A stretch of DNA of 64,000 nucleotides from Elusimicrobiaceae bacterium. Lineage in GTDB: Bacteria; Elusimicrobiota; Elusimicrobia; Elusimicrobiales; Elusimicrobiaceae. Position 1 is the stretch's first letter, and each line of letters starts with the position of its first letter. Position numbers and translations under genes: made by a program. The stretch covers positions 62,001 to 126,000 of the forward strand of contig JAFXUJ010000001.1 in NCBI GenBank assembly GCA_017525025.1, read 5' to 3'. Below the pieces are notes generated by a model that saw only the letters and a list, made by a program, of their open reading frames with translations, had not been told where the DNA came from and ran no database searches. Positions 53,524-63,165 of this stretch are shown one piece after another.

Positions 53524-56500
53524 ATGATAGAGAATATCATGAAAAAACTTTTATCGCTGGTACTAATCGCTTCTTTACTAACAAGCAGCGTGTCTCCTGC
53601 GTTTGCGCAGTTGCGGCCTGTTTCTAAAGGCGTTAAAAACGGAGTGCGTGCATTAACAAACGGAGGAAAAGCCGTACAAACAACGGCCCGCACCGCCAAC
53701 GAAGCTGTGGAAGCCGTTTCCCAAATAGGAAAATCCGTTTCCCAAGTTCCCGCTCCCAACTTAAATTCTTCTTCCTTATATACAGCTGTTTCCCGCGGCG
53801 CTGCCCAACGGCAAGTTGCTTTCCGGGGGAGCGTTGCCCAATTGCAATCACTTGTGCGCGGCGGCCAATTCGAGGGATTAGCGGCCGCTATCATTGATTT
53901 GCCGACCGGTAATCCGCAAAGAGCCCTTTTGTTACGCAACGAATTTGTTTCAGTGGCGCTGTCCGGCTCGGCCAGCAAAGAGCAAATTGCCCAAGCCGTT
54001 AAATTTTACCGTACGGATTTAATGCAACGCGCGGATCTCTTGGCGGACATCCCGCAACAATCGGTAACCTCCTTTTTAGAACAAACTTTACCTGAAAGAT
54101 TAAAAGTTTACCAAGAGATTTTTTCTTCCGCCGGGGCACTTGCGCTATTTGGAAATAAAAGAGAAGATGCGGTTATCTTGTTAGATTTTTGGCAACACGC
54201 TAAAGATGGCCCGTTGGCGGAAGTGGCCGCCAACATTACGGGCCGCGGGCTCCTACGTTTTGAAGCGTACGAAGAATTTAATGCTTGGGCAAGAGAGGCC
54301 CAACCCAAAGGCGAAGTATGGTGGGGGTTTGAGGAGTATGCCGCCAAACACAAAGAATTACCGCTTACATTTACCGTAGAGTCGTATGACGTTTCGCTTT
54401 TTCCCAAAGAGCAGTTGGGCGCTTGGTTGTACGACGGATGTGCTGTAAATGGTGCCAATGCCTTTTTTGACCCGCTGGTTACGCAATGGTGGGTGGAAGA
54501 CTTGGGCAAAGACCGGGATGTGCTTTCTTACTTGTTGACGCATTCCCCGCAAGCACCGGCTAAGCCCGTACAAGCTCCTGTGAAACCGCAACAGACTGAT
54601 GAGGTAGCCCAAATTCCGCAATTAACGCCCATTCAACCCGATTTATCCTCTATCTCTCTCCCTGTCCAGGCCGATTTAACTTTATCTGCGCCCGATTTAA
54701 CCGGCAGTCCGCTTGCTTCCAATCCGCTGCAAACGGTTTCTTCCGAGGCCCCCGTTAAACCGACACACTTTACTTCCCGCGCAGCGGTGGATAACTCCGG
54801 GATGTTATATTCCGGCATTCCGTTCTTTCACTTAGGCAAGACATTTTCCCGTTGGGGCCAAAAAATACGTTCTTGGAAGATTTTCCACCGGCACACCAAT
54901 TCCCGGGTGGCTTTTAATGAGGACCCGTCCCTACACGAAAATACGGTACAAAGTATTTTTGAAGATCCGGAGGAAACTATTACCGAGCCGGACGACCTGG
55001 TAGACTACAATGAAAATGACGGCCCCATTTTGGTGGGGGAACGCGGTTTTAAATTAACGGTGGAAGGGGATGACGGCCGGGAACAAATTTTACGGAATGT
55101 GGATGTGGGGATAGACGCCCCTATTAAAACGGACGGGTTCAACCGGTTGGTTCTTTCCAATGGGCATATTTTTCAGTTGCGCAATCTTACCCACGCTCCC
55201 TTTAATTTGGAGCATTTCTATTTTGAACTTCCCCATCAAAACGGTGGATTGTGGCAACTCTTATCTATCCGCCCTAAAAACCTGGAGCTTAACCGTCCCT
55301 TACGCATCAAATTAGAACGGACGCCCAACGCCCGCTATAGTATAACGGCTTTGCGGGCCTTGGTGGAGGGGACCTCTCAGCCGATCTCAGTTGTGGCGGA
55401 AGTGGACAGTTCTTTGTTACCTGCTAAAAAAGAAGGCTTTTTAATTATCAAGCAGAACGGAACGGTGGAGTTTTTCCAAGAGGGAGGAATAACGGTTCCT
55501 TTGCGCGATTTTTACGTCCGTTTGCCCAAACAAGAAAGCAGATATTGGGCGCCCCTTATGCAGGCACAACCCCGAAGCAATTTCTCGTTACAAATACACC
55601 CTACTACTAAAAAAACAAATATATTAACCACAGGCGTACCGCTGTTCCAAGTGGGTTTGGGTAAAACCGTTTCGCCGGAATTTAAAGCACGCACGACGTT
55701 GGGGGAATCTTCCGCCAGTGCCATTATGTTGGGCATTAATAACGTGCTTCCGGTCCTGATGGGGTTTGTGCATCCACTCTTGCGCCGCTACGGGGAAGCC
55801 GCGGTGATGCGTTGGGGGATGGGCTTCTTTGTGGCCGGCGGTGCCGTGGCGTTAGGATCCGGGTTGTACGGCTTCTTGGGGGATGGGTTGATGTCTTCTT
55901 GGCAAGTGGCCGGGTTCTTAACATCCAGCGTACTGATTGCCATGGGTACTAATATTACCCGTTTTGTACAAAACTTGCTTATTACCGCTAACCGCGGCAA
56001 GATTGTCCCCAAAGATTCTTTTTCCGCTACAACGGAAGAAACTAGCCAAGGCCCGGCGCCTGTTTATAATTTGCACTATTTAAAAAACCGTGCCAAACAA
56101 GTATTTACACAACGGCCGACTTCTTCTGCGCGCGATGTGGTTTTGTTCCAAACCGGACAAATGTTTAAAAATATCGGTACGATGGCCTTCTTGGCCGCTC
56201 CGTGGCTTGTTAATGCTACGGCTAAGGGGTTATTTGGGGTGGATTTGGGGTTAGATTTCTCAGCCAGTTACGTGCCGTACACCGCTTTCGGCGCGTGGAC
56301 GCTTCATAAGTTGCGTCGCACAGCTTTTAAAGATGCAGTTCCCAGTAATGTAAGCGCCGTACAAAATAATTTTCAGGAAACGTTGGCGACGGTTGTTAAT
56401 AGCTTAAAAACGCAACCCCGGGAAATTTTGCGCCCGGGACAAGAGGACATACTGAACGCAGCTAAACAACTGAAAGGAGCTATTGAGATTTTGGCCCGCG

Positions 56501-57354
56501 TAGAATCGCGCCATCAAAAAGTATCTTTTGAAAAATTACTGGTCCAACATGAAACAGAATGTGTGGAAGAGCTCCGGGCGCAACTTTTAGCACAGGGCCG
56601 TAGCTCCACTACCGCTAATCACGCTGCGCAAGCCTTGCAAGAAGCGTTTGATTCTCTCGGTCGGCGAGATGTGCGGTTGTGGCAGGTGCTACGTTCCCCC
56701 AAAATATTCCCGGCCGCATTGGGGATGACGCTGGCTACCATGCATGAATTGAGTGTTTCAAACGGTTTTGCCTTTACTATGCACAATTTGTTGCCTAACG
56801 GGGCCTATGCCAACGCCTTGACCGCTTTGGTACTGTACGGCTCTATGTCAACCGGGCGGTTGCTGGGCAACTGGATCAGCCGCCGCATTAGCGGTGGAAG
56901 CATGTATGCGCTTTCTTCCTCGCTGTCCTTGTTGGGCACGGCTACCATGGTGGCTGCCAGCGGGAATGTGCCGTTACTGATGACGGGGGCGGTAATCGCC
57001 AGTTTTGGGGTAGGAAACTTCTTCTCGCAAATGTATGAATATATGACGGGATTATATCCTAAATTCCGTCGCGAAATTTCTCTCTTAATTAACTATACCA
57101 TGCCGGCTGCGGCCATGCTGGCCATGCCTATGCGTAAATTAGTTGGCATTACCGGATTTGCCGGGATGGACTTGCTGGTATCCGGTGCGGGGTTAATAGC
57201 CAGTTTGGCATTAACCTCCGGAATGTTTGCCAATTCCAGTATCGTGCTAGCCGGTAAATATGGGTTAGGGCAGCTTAAACAATATGTTAAAAAGGTCTTT
57301 TCCCACAAAGGGAAGACTCCGCCGGCTGATTTGAATAACTCCGTAGCACAGTAA
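53524..57354 (+). CDS. Giant fusion: exported domain plus MFS-like membrane domain
   Basis: 1,276 residues from ATG 53524, or 1,271 from ATG 53539 (MKKLLSLVL), which gives a cleaner signal peptide ending AFA-QL; GTGGAG favours the first. Order: signal peptide; helical region (about 30-340); Pro/Gln/Leu-rich linker (about 345-415); beta-rich region with two similar blocks (about 500-700; for example DDGREQILRNVDVG and SLLPAKKEGFLIIKQNG); then from about 725 to 1245 ten to twelve membrane helices with a long soluble insert (about 935-1055), like a major facilitator (YGSMSTGRLLGNWISRR resembles the loop 2-3 signature). I know of no named family with this architecture. Monocistronic. Confidence 0.78.
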   Translation: MIENIMKKLLSLVLIASLLTSSVSPAFAQLRPVSKGVKNGVRALTNGGKAVQTTARTANEAVEAVSQIGKSVSQVPAPNLNSSSLYTAVSRGAAQRQVAFRGSVAQLQSLVRGGQFEGLAAAIIDLPTGNPQRALLLRNEFVSVALSGSASKEQIAQAVKFYRTDLMQRADLLADIPQQSVTSFLEQTLPERLKVYQEIFSSAGALALFGNKREDAVILLDFWQHAKDGPLAEVAANITGRGLLRFEAYEEFNAWAREAQPKGEVWWGFEEYAAKHKELPLTFTVESYDVSLFPKEQLGAWLYDGCAVNGANAFFDPLVTQWWVEDLGKDRDVLSYLLTHSPQAPAKPVQAPVKPQQTDEVAQIPQLTPIQPDLSSISLPVQADLTLSAPDLTGSPLASNPLQTVSSEAPVKPTHFTSRAAVDNSGMLYSGIPFFHLGKTFSRWGQKIRSWKIFHRHTNSRVAFNEDPSLHENTVQSIFEDPEETITEPDDLVDYNENDGPILVGERGFKLTVEGDDGREQILRNVDVGIDAPIKTDGFNRLVLSNGHIFQLRNLTHAPFNLEHFYFELPHQNGGLWQLLSIRPKNLELNRPLRIKLERTPNARYSITALRALVEGTSQPISVVAEVDSSLLPAKKEGFLIIKQNGTVEFFQEGGITVPLRDFYVRLPKQESRYWAPLMQAQPRSNFSLQIHPTTKKTNILTTGVPLFQVGLGKTVSPEFKARTTLGESSASAIMLGINNVLPVLMGFVHPLLRRYGEAAVMRWGMGFFVAGGAVALGSGLYGFLGDGLMSSWQVAGFLTSSVLIAMGTNITRFVQNLLITANRGKIVPKDSFSATTEETSQGPAPVYNLHYLKNRAKQVFTQRPTSSARDVVLFQTGQMFKNIGTMAFLAAPWLVNATAKGLFGVDLGLDFSASYVPYTAFGAWTLHKLRRTAFKDAVPSNVSAVQNNFQETLATVVNSLKTQPREILRPGQEDILNAAKQLKGAIEILARVESRHQKVSFEKLLVQHETECVEELRAQLLAQGRSSTTANHAAQALQEAFDSLGRRDVRLWQVLRSPKIFPAALGMTLATMHELSVSNGFAFTMHNLLPNGAYANALTALVLYGSMSTGRLLGNWISRRISGGSMYALSSSLSLLGTATMVAASGNVPLLMTGAVIASFGVGNFFSQMYEYMTGLYPKFRREISLLINYTMPAAAMLAMPMRKLVGITGFAGMDLLVSGAGLIASLALTSGMFANSSIVLAGKYGLGQLKQYVKKVFSHKGKTPPADLNNSVAQ

Positions 57355-57413
57355 AGCATTTCCCCGCCTTCTTAATACGGGAATGACCGATAGAATTTCT
57401 TCCACGTAAATTT

Positions 57414-57440
57414 AACCCCCGGTATAACCCGGGGGTTTTT
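57414..57440. terminator. Terminator between the fusion gene and the PHP gene
   Basis: AACCCCCGG/CCGGGGGTT with a 6-nt loop and T5; convergent genes on both sides. The sequence closely resembles the terminator at 35098. Confidence 0.82.
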
Positions 57441-57446
57441 AGTGGG

Positions 57447-58259
57447 TTAATTAAAGAATTTTTGCAGAAGTTTGTCGTAGTGGTTTTGAGGAATTTGCAT
57501 GCCGGGGGTTGTAATGCGCCCGCCGCGAGGGCCATGATAGTCCGACCCGGCTGTGCACAATAACCCGTATTTGCGCGCTAAGGCCAAAAGATCTTGTTTT
57601 AAGGTGTAAGTATGAGCCGGATAAAAAACTTCAATACCGTCCAAACCGGCTTCCACCCATTTGGGGAAGTCCCAATTAGCAGCTACGAGCCCCGGGTGGG
57701 CAATTACGGCCATTCCGCCAGCGCGTTTAATGTGTTGGATTGCTTCCACCGCGCTGACTCCGGCAGAAGGAACATATCCTACGCACCCCGGAAGCAAATA
57801 TTTGCGGAAACCATCTTGCCGATTTTGGGCGAGCCCTTTGGCTTTTAGTGCATCCGCCACATGCGCACGCGACACCGTATTGGGCGCACGTTGAAAAACA
57901 TCTTCCTCGCTAATAGCTACATCGGCTTGTTGTAATTGTGCAATAATTTTGCGGATCCGTTCCCGCCGGTTTTGGCGGTTTTGGGCCAAAAATTGCTGAA
58001 AGACGGGGTTGGCTATATCTATGTTATATCCAACAAAGTGTAAGTGGTCGTGTTCCCGGGTGCTAATTTCCACCCCGGTAACAAAACGCAAGCGATGTTC
58101 TGTGCAAAGGGTGGCTGCTTGGGCCACACCGTCCGTGGTATCGTGGTCTGTGAGGGCAAATAAATTGGCGCCTGTTTTTAAAGCCGCATGAACCACCTCT
58201 TCAGGCGAGCAGGTCCCGTCGGAATAGTTGGAATGTGTGTGTAAGTCTATTTTAGGCAT
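57447..58259 (-). CDS. PHP-domain phosphoesterase
   Basis: 270 residues. Metal-binding motifs of the PHP fold: DLHTHSNYSDG (residues 4-14), LTDHDTTDG, GVEISTREHDHLHFVGY, IAHPGLV and TAGSDYHGPRG. Similar to RNase AM/YciV (3',5'-nucleoside bisphosphate phosphatase). It ends the nfu-PHP pair; starts 1 bp after the NifU-like stop. Confidence 0.9.
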   Translation of the reverse strand: MPKIDLHTHSNYSDGTCSPEEVVHAALKTGANLFALTDHDTTDGVAQAATLCTEHRLRFVTGVEISTREHDHLHFVGYNIDIANPVFQQFLAQNRQNRRERIRKIIAQLQQADVAISEEDVFQRAPNTVSRAHVADALKAKGLAQNRQDGFRKYLLPGCVGYVPSAGVSAVEAIQHIKRAGGMAVIAHPGLVAANWDFPKWVEAGLDGIEVFYPAHTYTLKQDLLALARKYGLLCTAGSDYHGPRGGRITTPGMQIPQNHYDKLLQKFFN

Positions 58260-58260
58260 G

Positions 58261-58485
58261 TTACGCGCGTTGTACAGCGGTAACGCCGGGTACTACTTCT
58301 TTAATTTTACGTTCCACCACAGCTTGCAGAGTCATTTGAGCGTGCGGACAACCGCCGCAGCGTCCTTGTAAGGCAACCGTTACAATCCCGGTTTTTTCGT
58401 CTACGTCAATGAGTTGAATGTCCCCGCCGTCTCCTTGCAAGATAGGGCGAATTTGATCAATAACGTGTTGTACTTGTTCTTTCAT
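58261..58485 (-). CDS. NifU C-terminal-domain Fe-S scaffold protein
   Basis: 74 residues: only the Nfu domain, with GDGGDIQLIDVDE and the cluster-binding CGGCP (Cys43, Cys46). A Shine-Dalgarno GGAG lies 9 nt before the ATG. Holds or transfers an iron-sulfur cluster; no isc/suf genes in the window. Confidence 0.92.
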   Translation of the reverse strand: MKEQVQHVIDQIRPILQGDGGDIQLIDVDEKTGIVTVALQGRCGGCPHAQMTLQAVVERKIKEVVPGVTAVQRA

Positions 58486-58582
58486 ACAGATTCTCCAAAG
58501 GTTATTTTCTTTATTATAACTTTTTTCGCAAGATGCCGTCTAACCGGTTTCATTAAAAACTTTGTCCATTTTTACCCAATAT

Positions 58583-58592
58583 TTGCTATACT
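58583..58592 (+). promoter_or_regulatory. Extended -10 promoter of the SH3-like gene
   Basis: TTGCTATACT; a -35-like TTGTCC lies 19 bp upstream. Confidence 0.55.
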
Positions 58593-58635
58593 GGTAGGGT
58601 AGCTACTACCTTCTTTTTGTATGAGGAGACGATTT

Positions 58636-59103
58636 ATGAAGAAAATAATTATTTTGTTGGCCTTGGCGGTATTTACCGTTTTACCGGCTACCGCTCAAAA
58701 GTATGCCAGCATCAATGCCAAAAGAGCCAATATCCGTACGTGTGCCGGCACGACGTGTGCTATTAAATTTTATATGTGGCGCTATACGCCGGTTATCATG
58801 GTTAAAACCAACGAAGATAAAAGCTGGGTGCTTGTAAAAGATTTTGAAGGATATAACGGTTGGATCTCTGCCGATTTGCTTAGCCCGAACGGCGGTATGG
58901 CCGCTACGGTGGATTTGAACGTTCGCCAAAGCCCTTCTGCCAGTGCGGATATTGTTTGTACGGTGGCAAAGGGATATCCGTTTAAATATTTAACCCGCAA
59001 AGGCAAATGGATCCAAGTAGTGGATGAGCCGGAAAATAGCAAAGAAGGAAAATGTAAGGGCTGGATCTATAACGCCAACCTGTGGGGATTTTTTAAACAA
59101 TAA
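58636..59103 (+). CDS. Exported bacterial SH3-domain protein
   Basis: 155 residues from ATG 58636, which has AGGAG 7 nt before it; the upstream ATG 58621 overlaps that site. Signal peptide ends TATA-QK. Two SH3b-type units: NAKRANIRTCAGTTCAIKF ... WVLVKDFEGYNGWISADLL and ATVDLNVRQSPSASADIVC ... WIQVVDEPENS. Such domains bind peptidoglycan. Single gene, own promoter and terminator. Confidence 0.85.
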   Translation: MKKIIILLALAVFTVLPATAQKYASINAKRANIRTCAGTTCAIKFYMWRYTPVIMVKTNEDKSWVLVKDFEGYNGWISADLLSPNGGMAATVDLNVRQSPSASADIVCTVAKGYPFKYLTRKGKWIQVVDEPENSKEGKCKGWIYNANLWGFFKQ

Positions 59104-59123
59104 GATGGGGCTTTCCCGCTTTT

Positions 59124-59159
59124 ACCCAACGGATTTATAAAGCCGTTGGGTTCTTTTTT
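59124..59159 (+). terminator. Terminator of the SH3-like gene
   Basis: ACCCAACGG/CCGTTGGGT stem, 10-nt loop, TCTTTTTT. Confidence 0.82.
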
Positions 59160-59180
59160 CGTCGGGTGAAAATTTAGGCC

Positions 59181-59209
59181 TTGTCAAAATGTAGGAAAAA
59201 CATTAGAAT
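59181..59209 (+). promoter_or_regulatory. Promoter of the 59216 gene, leaderless spacing
   Basis: TTGTCA, 17-bp spacer, TAGAAT, then exactly 6 nt to the ATG. No ribosome site is possible within that gap. Confidence 0.65.
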
Positions 59210-59215
59210 ATAGAT

Positions 59216-59686
59216 ATGAAAAAAATATTATTGCTTGCTGTGGTTCTAAGCCTGGCTGTATGTGGGTATTATTGGAATCGCAGTGTAAAAGAAGGCCGTT
59301 TTAATATATCGGGTACGGTAACCGTGCCGGATCGTTTGGCTGCGCTTGCCCAAGCGGATAACAACGCTTGTGCCATTATTGTTAAAAATGCAGCGGACGT
59401 GCCGGTGGCCATTAAACGCGTAGTGGACCCCAAATTCCCGTTACAGTTCTCTATGGGTGAAGAAGATTTATTAACCGAACATATTGAGGGTGATTTGAAG
59501 TTGGAAGTGCAAATCAATAACCATGGGCGGTTAGGGTTTATTAAGCAAGGCGATATTTTTGGCGCCAGTGCCGAAACGATTAAACCCAATTCCAAGAACA
59601 TTTTGGTAGAGGCGGATAAAACCTTGGGCCGCGTGCAGTTGGCGCGCAGTGCAAAAGGCAATTTCTTCCGCACGGCCGCTCGTTAG
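59216..59686 (+). CDS. Membrane-anchored CcmI/CcmH C-terminal-like domain protein
   Basis: 156 residues. An N-terminal helix (3-20) anchors a beta-sandwich domain with the pattern ISGTVTVPDRLAAL ... CAIIVKNAADVPVAIKRV ... FPLQFSMGEEDLL ... LKLEVQINNHG, matching the C-terminal domain of cytochrome c maturation protein CcmI/CycH (GTV ... PLAVKR ... PLxFxLDD). No TPRs and no other ccm gene nearby, so cytochrome maturation is not assured. Promoter spacing implies a leaderless mRNA. Confidence 0.65.
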   Translation: MKKILLLAVVLSLAVCGYYWNRSVKEGRFNISGTVTVPDRLAALAQADNNACAIIVKNAADVPVAIKRVVDPKFPLQFSMGEEDLLTEHIEGDLKLEVQINNHGRLGFIKQGDIFGASAETIKPNSKNILVEADKTLGRVQLARSAKGNFFRTAAR

Positions 59687-59705
59687 GATTTAATCAAATT
59701 ACATC

Positions 59706-59740
59706 AACCCGGAAAGGGATGCCTTTCCGGGTTTGTTTTT
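59706..59740 (+). terminator. Terminator of the 59216 gene
   Basis: A 12-bp perfect stem AACCCGGAAAGG/CCTTTCCGGGTT, GATG loop, TGTTTTTTG. Confidence 0.85.
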
Positions 59741-59751
59741 TGTGTTTTTGC

Positions 59752-59781
59752 TTGACGGAACCCCCAGATATAAAGCACAAT
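59752..59781 (+). promoter_or_regulatory. Promoter of the 59812 gene
   Basis: TTGACG, 18-bp spacer, CACAAT. Confidence 0.45.
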
Positions 59782-59811
59782 ACTAATATAGAGAGTTTTG
59801 GGAGACAGAAC

Positions 59812-60516
59812 ATGAAAAGAAGTTCGCTATTTTTAGCGATGCTGGTATTAACACCTTCCTTGTACGCGCAAACAGAAAACCCGCTTTTTACGCGCGAACA
59901 AATATTGGATGTTTTTACTCGTTTTAATCCTGCCGCACTGGAACGCGCCGAACAACACGAAAAATATAAGATAGTGTTAGAGGAGTTTTTGTCCGGTTAC
60001 AGGGCCCAAGCTACTGCCGATAACGAAATTGTGCTAATCGGCGCTGTGCGCAATTTTGATACGTCAATTCGGCTACATCTTTTAACCCAAATCTATAAAA
60101 ACAAGTGGCATTATTTCAAAATGACGGGGCAGCCGCTAGATGCGCTTCACCGTATGTTTGCCGAGGATGTAAGTACAGAAATTGCAAACGTGTGGGCGGT
60201 AACGGTGCAATTGTGGCAATACCGGTTAGACCGGGTTAACGCCGAGTTGAGAGAATTGCGTAATGACCAGCCGGAACGGAAGCAACAGTTGCAACGTGAA
60301 AAGGCGGCTATTAAAGCACAAATCCGGGCGTTAACAAAAAACCCCGGGCAACGTGTGACGGAAAATGTTGAGCAATACATTGCTTCCATAGACAGAGACT
60401 TGGAAAAAGAAAACTTCTCCGTTGAAAACGCTATCGCCGGTCAAACAGCTGCGCAAGCGCGCGCCTCTACCAATTTGCAAATTAAAAGTAAAAATAAAAA
60501 ACCGGTTGCTAAATAA
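59812..60516 (+). CDS. Exported coiled-coil protein, unknown function
   Basis: 234 residues from MKRSSLFLAML (59812), with GGGAG 7 nt upstream; the longer frame from 59719 begins inside the previous terminator. Signal peptide ends SLYA-QT. Mostly helical; residues about 140-200 form a likely coiled coil (RVNAELRELRNDQPERKQQL). The basic tail SKNKKP is disordered. No family recognised. Precedes secA by 54 bp without a terminator. Confidence 0.68.
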   Translation: MKRSSLFLAMLVLTPSLYAQTENPLFTREQILDVFTRFNPAALERAEQHEKYKIVLEEFLSGYRAQATADNEIVLIGAVRNFDTSIRLHLLTQIYKNKWHYFKMTGQPLDALHRMFAEDVSTEIANVWAVTVQLWQYRLDRVNAELRELRNDQPERKQQLQREKAAIKAQIRALTKNPGQRVTENVEQYIASIDRDLEKENFSVENAIAGQTAAQARASTNLQIKSKNKKPVAK

Positions 60517-60570
60517 ATCGCGTTGAGGTAGTGCAATCTTATTTTTACATTTTTTATTAAAGGGAAAGTT

Positions 60571-63165
60571 ATGATTAGAACAGTAATAGATAAAATTTTT
60601 GGAACAAAAAGCGAACGCGATTTAAAGAAAATACAGCATTATGTGGATAGCGCGAATAAATTTACAGCTCAATTTGAAAGTCTATCCGATGAACATTTAA
60701 AAGCCAAAACGCAGGAATTTAAAGAACGCTTACAGAATGGCGAGACGTTAGATGACCTGTTGCCGGAAGCTTTTGCCGTAGTGCGGATAGCCGCTCAGCG
60801 TGTAATCGGTTTGCGCCCGTATGATGTGCAATTGTTAGGTGGTATTATTTTGCATCAGGGAAAAATTGCCGAGATGCGCACCGGGGAAGGTAAGACGTTA
60901 GTGGCCGTACTGCCTTCTTACTTAAACGGTTTAACCGGTAAAGGCGTGCACGTGGTAACGGTCAACGATTACTTGGCCCGCCGCGACCGCGAATGGATGG
61001 GCCCTATCCACGAATTTTTAGGCCTTAGCGTAGGGTATATCAATCACGACATGGAAAGTAATGAGCGTCGTGAAATGTATGCAAAGGATATTACTTACGT
61101 TACCAATAACGAGCTCGGTTTTGATTACCTGCGTGATAACATGGTAATTGCCCGGCAGGATCGGGTGCTTCGCCCGCTAAACTACTGCATCGTGGACGAA
61201 GTAGACTCTATTTTAATTGACGAGGCGCGTACCCCGCTTATTATTTCCGGCCCATCCGAGCAGAGCACGGATAAATACTACATTGTAAATCGGTTAATTC
61301 CTTCTTTGAAAGTTCGTTTAATTACGGAGAATGACGAAGTAAAAGCGAAGTATGAAGGCACAAACTTAGACGAAGGATATGACGCCATCATTGATGAAAA
61401 AGCCCATACGGCTACATTAACCGACACCGGTATTGCCAAAGCGGAAAAATTCTTAAATGTGCCCAATTTGTATAACGATGTGGAATCCGAATGGGTACAC
61501 CACATCAACCAGGCCTTGCGGGCGCACTACTTGTACAAAGTAGATGAGGCATATGTAATCAAAAATGGCGAAGTGGTCATTATTGATGAATTTACCGGCC
61601 GCGAAATGCCCGGTCGCCGCTGGAGTGACGGATTACACCAGGCCGTAGAGGCGAAAGAAGGGTTGCAAATCAAAGAAGAAAACCAGACGCTTGCCACCAT
61701 TACTTTCCAGAATTTCTTTAAATTGTATAGCAAGTTATCCGGTATGACCGGCACGGCCATGACGGAAGCTAACGAATTTTGGCAAATCTACAAATTAGAT
61801 GTAGTAGAAATTCGCCCCAACCGTCCTTCCAAACGCATAGACTATCCGGATGTGGTTTATTTATCGGAACGGGAAAAATTTAAAGCCATTGCCGACGAAG
61901 TAGAAGATTTGTGGAAAAAAGGGGCTCCCGTGTTAGTCGGTACGCGCTCCATTGAAAAATCGGAAAAACTCAGCCACATGCTTTCGGCCCGGGGCATTCC
62001 GCACAAAGTTCTTAATGCTAAATATCACGAAATGGAAGCTCAAATCATCAGCCAGGCGGGGCGGAAAGGAGCCGTTACCGTGGCTACCAACATGGCCGGT
62101 CGCGGAACGGATATTGTATTAGGCGGTAATCCGGCCAGCCCGGAAGAACAAAACGAAGTCATCCGTTTGGGCGGATTGCACGTACTTGGGAGTGAACGCC
62201 ACGAATCTCGCCGCATTGATAACCAGTTGCGGGGACGTTGTGCCCGCCAAGGAGACCCGGGTTCCTCACGTTTTTATATTTCGTTGGAAGACGAGCTCAT
62301 GCGTTTATTTGCCAATACGGCTAAGATTTCTGCGATTCTGAGCCATATGGGTATGAAGGAAGGAGAGGCCATTGAATCGCGTTTAATGAGCCGCCAAATT
62401 GAAGGTGCCCAACGCATGGTAGAGGGGCGCAATTTTGATATCCGCAAACAGTTGCTGGACTATGATAAAGTTATGAATCAACAGCGTACGGCTATTTATG
62501 GCTTGCGTAATGCCATTTTAGACGGGGAAAGTATGTCCGAACGCTCGCTGCAAATGATGGAAGAAATTGTGGATGAATTGGTGGAACAATATTATTTGCC
62601 CACGCACTTACAGCGCAGTGATTTTGAAACTCTCAACGTCAGTTTGCGTAATTTCTTCCCGTTAGAATTTACCTACGCCGCCGATACTATCGGGCGCAAA
62701 TCGCACGACGAGTTGGTAGACGAAATTATGGACCGTGTGAAAGATTTGTATCAAGAGCGGGCGGCCTATTTTGCAGAACAAGGCGTCAACTTTGCCGAGA
62801 TAGAACGCATGCTTATGTTACAACTGTTAGACGCTGCTTGGAAGCAGAATTTGTATGAATTGGATCAGTTGCGCAATAACGTCAGCTTGCGCGGGTATGC
62901 CCAAAAAGATCCGCTCATTGAATATCAAAAAGAATCGTATAAACTGTATTCTGCGATGTTAAATCGCGTTCGTGATTTGATGGTTAGTTATATTTTCCGC
63001 TTGCAACTGCCACCGCGCCGTACACGCGCCCAACAGGTGCAGCAGGAAGCCGCCGCCAATCAGGCCGGTGGTGATCAGCCGGTATCTAAACATATCGGCC
63101 GCAATGACCCTTGCCCTTGTGGCAGCGGTAAAAAATATAAAAAGTGTTGTGGAGCCAATCTATGA
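60571..63165 (+). CDS. secA: Protein translocase ATPase SecA
   Basis: 864 residues. Walker [10 protein letters not shown] (102-110), DEVD box in [20 protein letters not shown], preprotein cross-linking domain (about 225-365), helicase half with [13 protein letters not shown] and [16 protein letters not shown], and a C-terminal zinc motif [14 protein letters not shown] for SecB or lipid contact. Full length. AAAGGGAAAG precedes the ATG. The next gene overlaps its stop as ATGA. Confidence 0.98.
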   Translation: MIRTVIDKIFGTKSERDLKKIQHYVDSANKFTAQFESLSDEHLKAKTQEFKERLQNGETLDDLLPEAFAVVRIAAQRVIGLRPYDVQLLGGIILHQGKIAEMRTGEGKTLVAVLPSYLNGLTGKGVHVVTVNDYLARRDREWMGPIHEFLGLSVGYINHDMESNERREMYAKDITYVTNNELGFDYLRDNMVIARQDRVLRPLNYCIVDEVDSILIDEARTPLIISGPSEQSTDKYYIVNRLIPSLKVRLITENDEVKAKYEGTNLDEGYDAIIDEKAHTATLTDTGIAKAEKFLNVPNLYNDVESEWVHHINQALRAHYLYKVDEAYVIKNGEVVIIDEFTGREMPGRRWSDGLHQAVEAKEGLQIKEENQTLATITFQNFFKLYSKLSGMTGTAMTEANEFWQIYKLDVVEIRPNRPSKRIDYPDVVYLSEREKFKAIADEVEDLWKKGAPVLVGTRSIEKSEKLSHMLSARGIPHKVLNAKYHEMEAQIISQAGRKGAVTVATNMAGRGTDIVLGGNPASPEEQNEVIRLGGLHVLGSERHESRRIDNQLRGRCARQGDPGSSRFYISLEDELMRLFANTAKISAILSHMGMKEGEAIESRLMSRQIEGAQRMVEGRNFDIRKQLLDYDKVMNQQRTAIYGLRNAILDGESMSERSLQMMEEIVDELVEQYYLPTHLQRSDFETLNVSLRNFFPLEFTYAADTIGRKSHDELVDEIMDRVKDLYQERAAYFAEQGVNFAEIERMLMLQLLDAAWKQNLYELDQLRNNVSLRGYAQKDPLIEYQKESYKLYSAMLNRVRDLMVSYIFRLQLPPRRTRAQQVQQEAAANQAGGDQPVSKHIGRNDPCPCGSGKKYKKCCGANL

